DNA of 12,119 nt from Bryobacterales bacterium (GTDB lineage Bacteria; Acidobacteriota; Terriglobia; Bryobacterales; Bryobacteraceae): the NCBI GenBank assembly GCA_003164075.1, contig PLRZ01000134.1, positions 1 to 12,119 on the forward strand. The letters run 5' to 3'. Below, piece after piece: positions 1 through 6,464 of the stretch (position 1 is the first letter of the stretch; the number at the start of each line of letters is the position of its first letter). Under the pieces are notes generated by a model, which did no database searches, was not told where the DNA came from, and saw only the letters and a program-made list of their open reading frames with translations. The translations under genes were made by a program, and so were the position numbers.

Positions 1-228
1 GTGGATGGCGCCTAACTCACCGGTTCCGCGGAGTCGCAGTTAGGCAAAACGGAAATTACGGAAGGTACCGTGAAGGGCGATGAAATCTCCTTCGTGGAAA
101 TCTTGAACTACGAGGTGAATGCATTGAAGATCGAGTACAAAGGCAAGATTTCCGGTGACGAGATCAAATTCACGCGCAACGTCGCCGACATGGTCACCGA
201 AGAGATCGTGGCCAAGCGCGCGAAATGA
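1..228 (+). pseudogene. 3' end of a small conserved hypothetical protein, interrupted by an in-frame TAA
   Basis: The frame ending at the TGA at 226-228 is open from position 16 and encodes a lysine- and glutamate-rich segment with alternating beta-strand character. It contains the pieces GTVKGDEISFVE, YKGKISGDEIKFTR and a C-terminal EEIVAKRAK. From memory, this GKV.GDEI.F pattern with a terminal 'AKR' is typical of short secreted beta-sandwich proteins that are abundant in Solibacter-like Acidobacteria; their function is unknown. In the same frame the codons before position 16 read V-D-G-A-stop, which fits the family's usual 'VDG-x-LTG' entry to this strand. The TAA at 13-15 therefore interrupts a region that should be coding. 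A single A-to-T change in an AAA lysine codon would explain it. No good start lies just after the stop; a GTG at 70 would give only 52 residues. It could instead be a sequencing error or a frame change upstream of the window. The gene converges on the minus-strand operon. Confidence 0.5.
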
Positions 229-253
229 CGGCAAGCGGTCCTGGCCAAACCGT

Positions 254-1897
254 CTACGGCGCCGGGCGTTCGCGCACTGTCAGGAAAGAGTCGGCGGGAA
301 CGTTCGTAAGCGTCTGTCGCGCACCGGAGGGCCACTCGATTTCAATGCTGTCCGCGCGCGTACTCCGGCCCAGTCCGAAATGCACGGCCAGTTCGCTCGA
401 GCAGGCATAGCCGGTCGATGTAGTGACGTGATTCACCTGGGTTGTGCCTCCGCTCCGCACGATCACGCGCGCTCCAATGCCGTCGCGATTGCTCCTGGCG
501 CCGGCCAACCGGAGCGCCAGCCAATGATTGCCCTCACCCATGATGTTCCGGAGCAGCACCGGCGGCTCGTTGAGGCGGGTGACCACGGCGTCCACGCGCC
601 CATCGCGATCGAAATCCCCGAATGCAACTCCGCGGTTCAGGGCGGCGGGACCGGCGAGCGCGGCGCGAAATGCTCCGTGGGCGTCGTTGAGCATCAGCAG
701 ATTCTGCTGCCGGGACTTGCCGCTGGAGAGCATCTCGGTGTTGTCCTGCACATCGCCGGCCGCCACGAAGACGTCCTTCCAGCCGTCGTTGTCGAAATCG
801 AAAATCCCCATGCTCCAGCCGCTCAGCGGCATGCTGATGCTGCCCGCATGGCTCTGATAAGTTACGTCGCTGAACAGACCGTGGCCCAGATTGCGGAACA
901 CCGGGAAGGTTTGATTGCTGAGCGCCGTGACAACCAGATCTTCCCAGCCGTCGTTATCCAGATCGCGGAAATCCACGCCCATGGAGGAAAGCGCCTTGCC
1001 GTCGTCGTTGTAGCCCACGCCTGCCTGGAGCGCAACCTCGCGGAACGTGCCGTTGCGCTCGTTATGGAACAGGAAGTTCGGGACGGTGTCGTTGGCGACG
1101 AATACGTCCATCCAGCCGTCGTGGTCGTAATCGGCGATGGCGATGCCCATACCTTTGCCGGGATGCGCGGCGATTCCGGAAACGGCGGAGACATCGGTAA
1201 ATGTGCCGTCGCCGTTGTTGTGGTACAGGCGGTTGGGCAAGGCCTGGTAATAGCGCGGATGGCAATAGGTGCGAATGCCGCGCCCGGCGTCGCCGCAGAA
1301 CAGCTCGGTGGCCGGATCCCACTTCACGTAGTTGACTACGAACAGATCCAGGCGGCCGTCGTTGTCGTAGTCCACCCAGGCCGCCGCCACCGCCCAATCG
1401 TGGCTCTCCAGCCCGGCAGCTCTTGTCACGTCCTCGAAGGTGCCATCGCCGCGATTGTGGAACAGGGTATTGCCCTTGACGCCGGTGACGAACAGGTCGG
1501 CGTTTCCATCGTTGTCGTAGTCTCCCGCGGCGACGCCGATGTTGTAGCCGGCGCCGCCCACGCCGGCCTTGTCCGTCACGTCTTCGAAAGTCCAGTCGTG
1601 CTTGTTGCGATAGAGCCGGTTGCGGTACTGCGGACCGGTCTTTTCGAGCGATGGCTGTTCCGCCCCATTGGTGAAATAGATGTCGGGATAGCCGTCATTA
1701 TCGTAGTCGAACACTGCCACGCCGCCGGCCATGGTTTCGATCTGGTGCCTCTCGGGCGAAGCGGCGTTGTTCAGTACGAAGGCGATGCCGGAATGCGCGC
1801 TGCGGTCCTCGAAGTAAGTGGGAGCGGGCGCGGCGGAGGGGGCCAGCAGGGCGGCGCCGGTCAGCATGGCGACGGCGCCCAGGATGGCGGCCTTCAT
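254..1897 (-). CDS. FG-GAP/VCBS repeat protein with C-terminal ASPIC/UnbV domain (CRTAC1 family)
   Basis: This is a 547-residue exported protein. A short Sec-type signal (residues 1 to about 25, MKAAILGAVAM.. ending near SAAPA) is followed by seven FG-GAP/VCBS blades. Each is marked by a D-x-D-x-D-G calcium-binding loop: DYDNDG near 64, 127, 177 and 257 (the fourth as DYDHDG), DLDNDG near 312, DFDNDG near 367 and DFDRDG near 428. Several are followed by 'LFHN..GTF.DVT'-type linkers. Residues about 470-541 match the ASPIC/UnbV domain (GIGARV, then HFGLG, then IEWPSG, then a final hydrophobic strand). Two cysteines at 201 and 212 could form a disulfide. The predicted fold is a calcium-bound beta-propeller at the cell surface or in the periplasm. 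Members of this family have no established biochemical activity. The ATG at 1897 was chosen because it overlaps the stop of the TPR gene (ATGA), has GGAAGG just upstream and opens directly into the signal peptide; a longer in-frame start at 2008 lies inside the TPR gene. Assignment to the family is firm; its role in this cluster is inferred. Confidence 0.9.
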   Translation of the reverse strand: MKAAILGAVAMLTGAALLAPSAAPAPTYFEDRSAHSGIAFVLNNAASPERHQIETMAGGVAVFDYDNDGYPDIYFTNGAEQPSLEKTGPQYRNRLYRNKHDWTFEDVTDKAGVGGAGYNIGVAAGDYDNDGNADLFVTGVKGNTLFHNRGDGTFEDVTRAAGLESHDWAVAAAWVDYDNDGRLDLFVVNYVKWDPATELFCGDAGRGIRTYCHPRYYQALPNRLYHNNGDGTFTDVSAVSGIAAHPGKGMGIAIADYDHDGWMDVFVANDTVPNFLFHNERNGTFREVALQAGVGYNDDGKALSSMGVDFRDLDNDGWEDLVVTALSNQTFPVFRNLGHGLFSDVTYQSHAGSISMPLSGWSMGIFDFDNDGWKDVFVAAGDVQDNTEMLSSGKSRQQNLLMLNDAHGAFRAALAGPAALNRGVAFGDFDRDGRVDAVVTRLNEPPVLLRNIMGEGNHWLALRLAGARSNRDGIGARVIVRSGGTTQVNHVTTSTGYACSSELAVHFGLGRSTRADSIEIEWPSGARQTLTNVPADSFLTVRERPAP

Positions 1898-2787
1898 AGA
1901 CCTTCCGGCGCCGCTTTGCAGTTTTCGAGTGCCTTGATCTCGGCGTCGGCCGCCCCGCCCTTGCCGCTGGCGGAGTAGATACGGGCCAGCAGATTGTGAA
2001 CGCGGCACTCGCCCGACGGCCGCGCGGGCTGGAGTACTTGTGCGGCTTCCTCCAGGCTGTTTTCGTGATAGAGCGCGCGCGCCAGCTCGAAGCGGACGTC
2101 GATGGCAGCCGGCGCCAGTGCCAGGGCCTGCCGCAACGCGCGCAGGCTCTCGGTCGGGCGGCCCTGTCGAAACAGAAACGCGCCATACGCGAGATAGGGC
2201 CTCCAGGCCGAGCCGGCCAGATCTACCGCCTTGCGGAAGGACTTCTCCGCGGCGTCGAACTGCCCCAGGGCATCCTGGGCCAAACCGAGGTTCTCATAGA
2301 CGCGGGATTGCTCCGCGCCCACCCGCAGGGCCTGCTCGAAGGCCGCGATGGCTTGCTCGAAGCGGTTGGCGTCGTAAGCAGCGCGCCCGGAGAAGTACCA
2401 GGCTTCAATGTCCCGTTTGTCCAGGCGTTGGGCCGTCTCGAAGAAGCCTTGCGCGCGGTCCCATTGTTGCCGCGCGGCGCAGACCCTGCCTGCCAGTATG
2501 TACCCTCTCGCGTAGCGGCCGTCGAGCGCGATGGCGCGGTCGGCTTCGCCGGATGCGGCCTGCAACTGGTCCAGGTTCAAGAGCGCGCCGCCCAGAAACA
2601 CGCGGACATCGGCGCGGTCGGGGTACTGAGCCAGGTATTGACGATAGAGACCGACAGCTTCGCTGGCGCGGCCCGAGCCGTAAGCGGCGTTGGCCTGCGC
2701 CAGCAAACTGTCCCGAGGATCCTGGGCCGCCACCATCCCCGGCACGCACCCCAGTATGGCGAGCGCGGCTCCGAAGATCCGTATCAC
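1894..2787 (-). CDS. Tetratricopeptide repeat (TPR) protein, exported
   Basis: This 297-residue protein has a hydrophobic N-terminal segment (residues 5-21) and then consists almost entirely of roughly seven 34-residue TPR units. Clear examples are about 93-126 (GYILAGRVCAARQQWDRAQG), 127-160 (AWYFSGRAAYDANRFEQAIA), 161-194 (VYENLGLAQDALGQFDAAEK) and 195-228. The last two units, after 229, are more diverged. TPR arrays are protein-protein interaction scaffolds; no catalytic site is visible. The Sec cleavage site is probably after MVA (residues 18-20). A cysteine at 14 in 'ILGC' resembles a lipobox but leaves an unusually short signal. The start is GTG, overlapping the TGA of the GH28-like gene (GTGA), with only a distant, weak AAGG upstream, which suggests translational coupling. 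Its stop overlaps the start of the FG-GAP/ASPIC gene. TPR and CRTAC1-family genes are, as far as I recall, common neighbours in Acidobacteria and Planctomycetes, so the two products may act together. The partner is not known. Confidence 0.88.
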   Translation of the reverse strand: MIRIFGAALAILGCVPGMVAAQDPRDSLLAQANAAYGSGRASEAVGLYRQYLAQYPDRADVRVFLGGALLNLDQLQAASGEADRAIALDGRYARGYILAGRVCAARQQWDRAQGFFETAQRLDKRDIEAWYFSGRAAYDANRFEQAIAAFEQALRVGAEQSRVYENLGLAQDALGQFDAAEKSFRKAVDLAGSAWRPYLAYGAFLFRQGRPTESLRALRQALALAPAAIDVRFELARALYHENSLEEAAQVLQPARPSGECRVHNLLARIYSASGKGGAADAEIKALENCKAAPEGL

Positions 2788-5006
2788 GGCACTTTCACTA
2801 CCTTGAAATCCATAAACCGGGCACTGCTCCGATGGGCGAAGACCCCGACATCGAGAGGACCTTCCGCCCCTGCTACGTCCGCTTCGCCGATCTTACTCCA
2901 ATTGACGCCGTCTTTGCTGGAATACCCGATGAACTTAGAACCCTGGCGCTGTAGCTTGAGCCAGCATGGCCAATTGGTATAGCCATCCAGGACCGTCCGT
3001 TTGTCGATGCGTCCGTCGCCGTTGGAATCCCACTCTAATGCAAAACCGTTAGCCGGTGAAGCCCCCAGCACCAGGTATCCGGGCGATTGCCCCGGCTTCG
3101 AGATATCCTTGCGCACCATGATTCCCGCACGGCCAACCCAATTGGTTCTTCCGTCCGGATTCTCAAGTTTCACAATCGCCGAATCGGAGCCTCCCAGCGC
3201 GTGTGGCAGATAGGCCGACCCGTATTGGTCGCCGTGGTCCAGCACGGCGTAGTCGCCGTTTTCGCGAATGTAGAATCCGCCGTCCAACTGCTGCACTTGC
3301 CCATCGAGATTCTGAAATGCCAGATAGGGCGCAGCCACCGGGTGACCGGCGGGCTTCGGCTGCACCGTGACGTTCTTCGTCACGTCTCCGAGCCGTAGCG
3401 GTATTTCGCCGCTTTCTTTGGATTGCAGATTGGCGAAGCCCACGCGCGCCGTTTCATTCGCGCCCAGCCACGCGGTCCGCTTGATCGACTCATTGCCTAC
3501 TCGCAATTCGACGTCGGCGAGGCCTTCATGACCGGTGTTTTGAACGGTCGCGGACGCGAAGAACCGATCGCCGGAAACCAGTACTCCGAATAGCGGATCG
3601 AGGGCCTTCAGAAGCACTTTGGCGGACGTGGCCTCGGCGCCGTTCAGGATAAGCTTGCGAATGCCGTCGAAGAGCAGTGAAGGAGCGCCATCCGGCTCGC
3701 GCTGCGCCACGAAACGGTCCAAGTCCAGCGTGCCGATATTCTCGCCGAAGAGGGCCGGGCGGCGGTCCTTGTCGACATAGTCCACGCGGACGTCATGCAG
3801 TTCCAGGTTCTCGACATTGCGGCAGTACACTCCGTAGGCCTGGATCATCGAGTAGGGACTGAAACCCTGACCGTTCGACTCCTCATCCTTCACGCCGCCG
3901 GCGAACGTCATCCGTGCATTCCTCAGGATGATCGACTTCGCCGGCTTCTCTTTCGGTCCAGCCACATAAAACGGCGTTCTGCCGCAATTAATGGCAGTCA
4001 GATTCTCGATCACGATACGGCCCACGCCCAGATTGTTGCCGCTGTATGGAGCGTCGGCGCCGAATGCTACATACACCGGCGAGCGGACGTTGATCATGGT
4101 GATATTGGACAGGACCATGTTATCCACCGGACCGGGCGTGACCAGCCGTGAACTGGAACCCCCGCGGCCGCCGCTCTGGGGCAGAATCTGAAAGCCCGAT
4201 TCCGTATTCGTGCGGAATCCCAGCCGGTGGGCGTACTCTCCGGGACCGTAGATCAGACAGTTGTTGATCAGCACGTTGCGGCCACCGACGCGGATGGCAT
4301 TACAAGAGCTGTTCAGGATGCAGTTGGTGACGGTCACGTTCTCCCAGTACGCCCCTGCCAGGCTGTCGTCGCCGGTGTAGAGTTTCGAGTTCGAAATGGT
4401 TGCCTGCCGCACGTCGTGCATGTTGATGCCGTCGTATCCGTTGTACGCCGTGAAGTTATCGATGGTCACCCGCTCGCAGGAACGAAAGATGAGCGAGTAA
4501 TTGCCGGAGTCTCTGATGGTGATGTCGCGGACGACGATGTCTTTGCTGTTGTTGAAGAGGACGGCGTGGGGGCCGCGGATATGCTCTTCGCCCTGGGGAT
4601 TGTTGAGGTTCTGTCCGCTGATCGTCCCGCGGCCCATGAGGGCGGCGTTATGAACGCCGTTGGCCAAAATGATCGAGCCGTCCCACTCACGTCCGCCTTC
4701 GGGCCAGCGATAGTCGGCCAGGTTCTTAGTGCCCAGGATCGTGGCCCCCGCGTCGATCCATAGAGTCACGTTATTCTGCAGCCGGATGGTGCCCGACACG
4801 TAAGTCCCCGCGGGGACCAGAACGGTGCCGCCTCCGGCGTCGCTGGCCGCCTGAATGGCTTTGTTGATAGCGTCGCTATCGGTTCGCTGGCCGTCACCAA
4901 CCGCGCCAAAGCTCTTGACGTTGAACTGGGCGGCCGGCTGCGCCACGCCATTGCCCGCCGGCCACAGGAATAGCCCGAAGACGAGAACACTCGTTATGGA
5001 CCGCAT
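2784..5006 (-). CDS. GH28-like right-handed parallel beta-helix glycosidase with CARDB-like and ConA-like C-terminal domains
   Basis: This is a 740-residue secreted protein. After a signal peptide (1 to about 23, ending GVAQ), the pectate-lyase-superfamily start FNVKSFGAVGDGQRTDSDAI (28-47) and GGTVLVPAGTY (59-69) lead into a beta-helix to about 460. Compared with GH28 polygalacturonases, the active-site acids are present as YDGIN (D192) and TGDDS (D213, D214). The usual GHG histidine motif is replaced by SSCNAIRVGG (233-242), and no RIK motif is seen. Substrate and even activity are therefore uncertain. Residues about 465-550 look like an Ig-type CARDB domain (VQNTGHEGLADVELRV). Residues about 560-740 resemble a DUF1349/LamG jelly roll (YAVLDHGDQYG, WVGRAGIMVRK, WLKLQRQGSKFIGYSSKDG), probably carbohydrate binding. 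A calcium-loop-like DSNGDGRID lies at 660-668. The ATG at 5006 overlaps the preceding TAA by one base (TAATG), with GGGGAAG six bases upstream. A longer in-frame extension to 5255 lies inside the GH13 gene and lacks a signal peptide, so it was discarded. Confidence 0.85.
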   Translation of the reverse strand: MRSITSVLVFGLFLWPAGNGVAQPAAQFNVKSFGAVGDGQRTDSDAINKAIQAASDAGGGTVLVPAGTYVSGTIRLQNNVTLWIDAGATILGTKNLADYRWPEGGREWDGSIILANGVHNAALMGRGTISGQNLNNPQGEEHIRGPHAVLFNNSKDIVVRDITIRDSGNYSLIFRSCERVTIDNFTAYNGYDGINMHDVRQATISNSKLYTGDDSLAGAYWENVTVTNCILNSSCNAIRVGGRNVLINNCLIYGPGEYAHRLGFRTNTESGFQILPQSGGRGGSSSRLVTPGPVDNMVLSNITMINVRSPVYVAFGADAPYSGNNLGVGRIVIENLTAINCGRTPFYVAGPKEKPAKSIILRNARMTFAGGVKDEESNGQGFSPYSMIQAYGVYCRNVENLELHDVRVDYVDKDRRPALFGENIGTLDLDRFVAQREPDGAPSLLFDGIRKLILNGAEATSAKVLLKALDPLFGVLVSGDRFFASATVQNTGHEGLADVELRVGNESIKRTAWLGANETARVGFANLQSKESGEIPLRLGDVTKNVTVQPKPAGHPVAAPYLAFQNLDGQVQQLDGGFYIRENGDYAVLDHGDQYGSAYLPHALGGSDSAIVKLENPDGRTNWVGRAGIMVRKDISKPGQSPGYLVLGASPANGFALEWDSNGDGRIDKRTVLDGYTNWPCWLKLQRQGSKFIGYSSKDGVNWSKIGEADVAGAEGPLDVGVFAHRSSARFMDFKVVKVP

Positions 5007-6394
5007 TATTGTCTTCCCCGTGCAGCCACCAGGTAATCGAAGGCCCCCAACTGACAACTGAACTTGTCGGGAGTGAGTGAAGCCGGCACCGTTCGATTCT
5101 TCAGCAGATCGTGGGCTTGCGCGTAACTTGCGGCCGGCACGTCCACCTGAACCTTGGTAATGCGGTTGGTAAGATTGATCAACACCAGAATCTCGTCGTT
5201 GCCCTTCTTGCGGATGAAGCTGACCACGCCATCCAGGTTGCTGTTGTTGACCCACGTCAGATCGCCCGCGGTGAGCGCGGCCTCGTCCTTGCGCATCTGA
5301 ATAAGCTGCTTATAGATGCGGAGTTTGGCATTCTGCTGCCCGGCGATACTGGTGCGCCGCTGCGTCTCGGGCTTCCAGATGTCCCAGCGGATGGCCACAT
5401 GGGACTGTTGCTGAGGAGCGGTCGTGTCGCCGACCTCTTCCCCGTTGTACAGGAACGGAATTCCGTCCAGCGTGAAATCCAGCACGGACGTGGCCAGCGC
5501 CGCCTTTTCTCCGAACACCACGTCCGCCCGATTCCGGTCGTGATTGTCGTTCAAATGCAGAAAGCGCGCGCCTTGCGGAAAGGTAGCCTTGGCCTTCTCC
5601 CATTGTTGCCGGATTCGTTCCGCCGATTCGCCATTCACCACTACCGCAGTCAGCGCCGCATAGTAGGGGAAGTTGTAGCTGATGTCGAAGGCCTTGAGTT
5701 GCTGCTCCGGCACGTCCGCCTCGGCCAGCATGATCACGTTGGGATTGACTTTATCCATGGCCTCGCGTGCTTCGTCCCAGAAGTCGGTAGGGACGCCGCC
5801 TGCCACGTCGGCGCGGAATCCGTCCAGGCCGACATCCTTGATCCAGTGCAGCATGTTATTGCGGAAGTACTCGTGCACCTGGGGATTCTTGAAGTCCGGC
5901 TGGGGAGTCCGCCACCGCGACATGATGAGGGCGCCGTCCGGCGTACGCTGGTAAAATCCTGGTTTGTTTAGCAGGACGTTGTCGTTGGCGCTATGTGCGA
6001 AGACGATATCCATAATTACTTTCAGCCCTAACCTGTGGGCCTCGGATACCAGCGCCTTGAGGTCGGCCTCGGAGCCATACTCGGGGTCGATTCTGTCGTA
6101 GTCCTTGATTTCATAAGGAGTGGAAGGCCCGAACACGGAAGGGTAGCCGTGGACATTGGGCGGGCTCACATAGACGATGGTGGCGCCCAGATCGGCAATA
6201 TAAGGCAAATGGGCCGTCGTCGCATACAGAGTCCCTTCCGGCGTGAAGGAGCGCAGCCAGATCTGATAGATGATGGAACGGCTCAAGAAGTCCGGAGCGG
6301 TGCGCGCATGCTGCGCGGTCACCGGCGCGTTTTGACCCAGCGACACAAAACTCAAGACCAATACCAGGATACAAGATCGCGTTATTTTGTGCAT
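5006..6394 (-). CDS. Alpha-amylase family (GH13) glycosidase, short, exported
   Basis: This 462-residue protein has a Sec signal peptide (residues 1 to about 27, cleavage near VTA-QHA) and a GH13 TIM barrel starting YQIWLRSFTPEGT. The conserved GH13 regions are visible. Region I is DIVFAH (129-134), which lacks the usual Asn before His. Region V-like QPDFKNP starts at 165. Region II is GFRADV with nucleophile D196. Region III is LAEADV with acid/base E225. Region IV is NDNHDR with transition-state stabiliser D286. All three catalytic carboxylates are therefore present and an active retaining alpha-glycosidase is expected. Domain B is short, and the C-terminal sandwich (about 380-460) is ordinary. 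Likely substrates are alpha-glucans or malto-oligosaccharides in the periplasm, but subfamily and specificity cannot be read from sequence alone. It follows the TonB-dependent receptor by 70 bp containing strong hairpins, and its stop overlaps the start of the GH28-like gene. An in-frame TGA sits 15 bases upstream of the ATG, confirming the start region. Confidence 0.92.
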   Translation of the reverse strand: MHKITRSCILVLVLSFVSLGQNAPVTAQHARTAPDFLSRSIIYQIWLRSFTPEGTLYATTAHLPYIADLGATIVYVSPPNVHGYPSVFGPSTPYEIKDYDRIDPEYGSEADLKALVSEAHRLGLKVIMDIVFAHSANDNVLLNKPGFYQRTPDGALIMSRWRTPQPDFKNPQVHEYFRNNMLHWIKDVGLDGFRADVAGGVPTDFWDEAREAMDKVNPNVIMLAEADVPEQQLKAFDISYNFPYYAALTAVVVNGESAERIRQQWEKAKATFPQGARFLHLNDNHDRNRADVVFGEKAALATSVLDFTLDGIPFLYNGEEVGDTTAPQQQSHVAIRWDIWKPETQRRTSIAGQQNAKLRIYKQLIQMRKDEAALTAGDLTWVNNSNLDGVVSFIRKKGNDEILVLINLTNRITKVQVDVPAASYAQAHDLLKNRTVPASLTPDKFSCQLGAFDYLVAARGRQ

Positions 6395-6404
6395 GATGTT
6401 TATT

Positions 6405-6420
6405 CCTCACGATAGTGAGG
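6405..6420 (-). promoter_or_regulatory. Small hairpin covering the Shine-Dalgarno of the short GH13 gene
   Basis: Read on the minus strand, CCTCAC-TATC-GTGAGG is a perfect 6-bp stem with a 4-base loop. The 3' arm holds GAGG(AA), the only Shine-Dalgarno-like sequence before the GH13 ATG at 6394 (10 bases away). In the folded state the ribosome site is paired. Its 5' CC is shared with the end of the larger 13-bp hairpin next to it, so the two stems compete for two bases. A role in limiting or coupling GH13 translation is an inference. Confidence 0.5.
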
Positions 6421-6452
6421 AGGCGCGATCCTCGAAAAAGGATCGCGCCTCC
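6419..6452 (-). repeat. Perfect 13-bp inverted repeat (stem-loop) between the receptor and GH13 genes
   Basis: The left arm GGAGGCGCGATCC (6419-6431) is the exact reverse complement of GGATCGCGCCTCC (6440-6452), around an 8-base loop; 10 of 13 pairs are G-C. It begins 12 bases after the stop codon of the TonB-dependent receptor. There is no U-tract after the stem on either strand (the T-run lies in the loop), so it does not look like a classical intrinsic terminator. A stem of this strength just after a highly expressed outer-membrane receptor could block 3'-5' exonucleases and stabilise the upstream mRNA, or cause partial attenuation before the enzyme genes. Confidence 0.75.
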
Positions 6453-6464
6453 ATCGTTCCGCTA

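Noticed and set aside
236..252. Possible terminator hairpin between the convergent genes (CGGT...ACCG)
   Set aside because: It has only four base pairs, a 9-base loop and no T-tract.
155..1978. 607-aa open frame on the + strand opposite the FG-GAP/ASPIC gene
   Set aside because: It is the mirror of the repeated Asp/Gly codons on the minus strand, giving low-complexity VVVV and GDGDAH stretches. It has no recognisable domain, and the minus-strand protein is a clear family member.
1898..2008. Longer start for the FG-GAP/ASPIC protein
   Set aside because: The extra 37 residues overlap the TPR gene and are basic and low-complexity; the ATG at 1897 has a Shine-Dalgarno, a signal peptide and the ATGA overlap.
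1996..2982. Two long + strand frames opposite the TPR gene and the end of the GH28-like gene
   Set aside because: One is extremely Arg/Pro-rich and the other featureless; both are by-products of high-GC codon use opposite clear TPR repeats.
5007..5255. N-terminal extension of the GH28-like protein by 83 residues
   Set aside because: The extension lies inside the GH13 coding sequence, is Gln/Arg/Gly-rich, and would bury a good signal peptide that starts at the ATG at 5006.
6419..6452. Classical Rho-independent terminator after the TonB-dependent receptor
   Set aside because: The stem is strong, but no run of U follows it on either strand and the downstream genes continue in the same orientation, so it is listed as a stem-loop instead.
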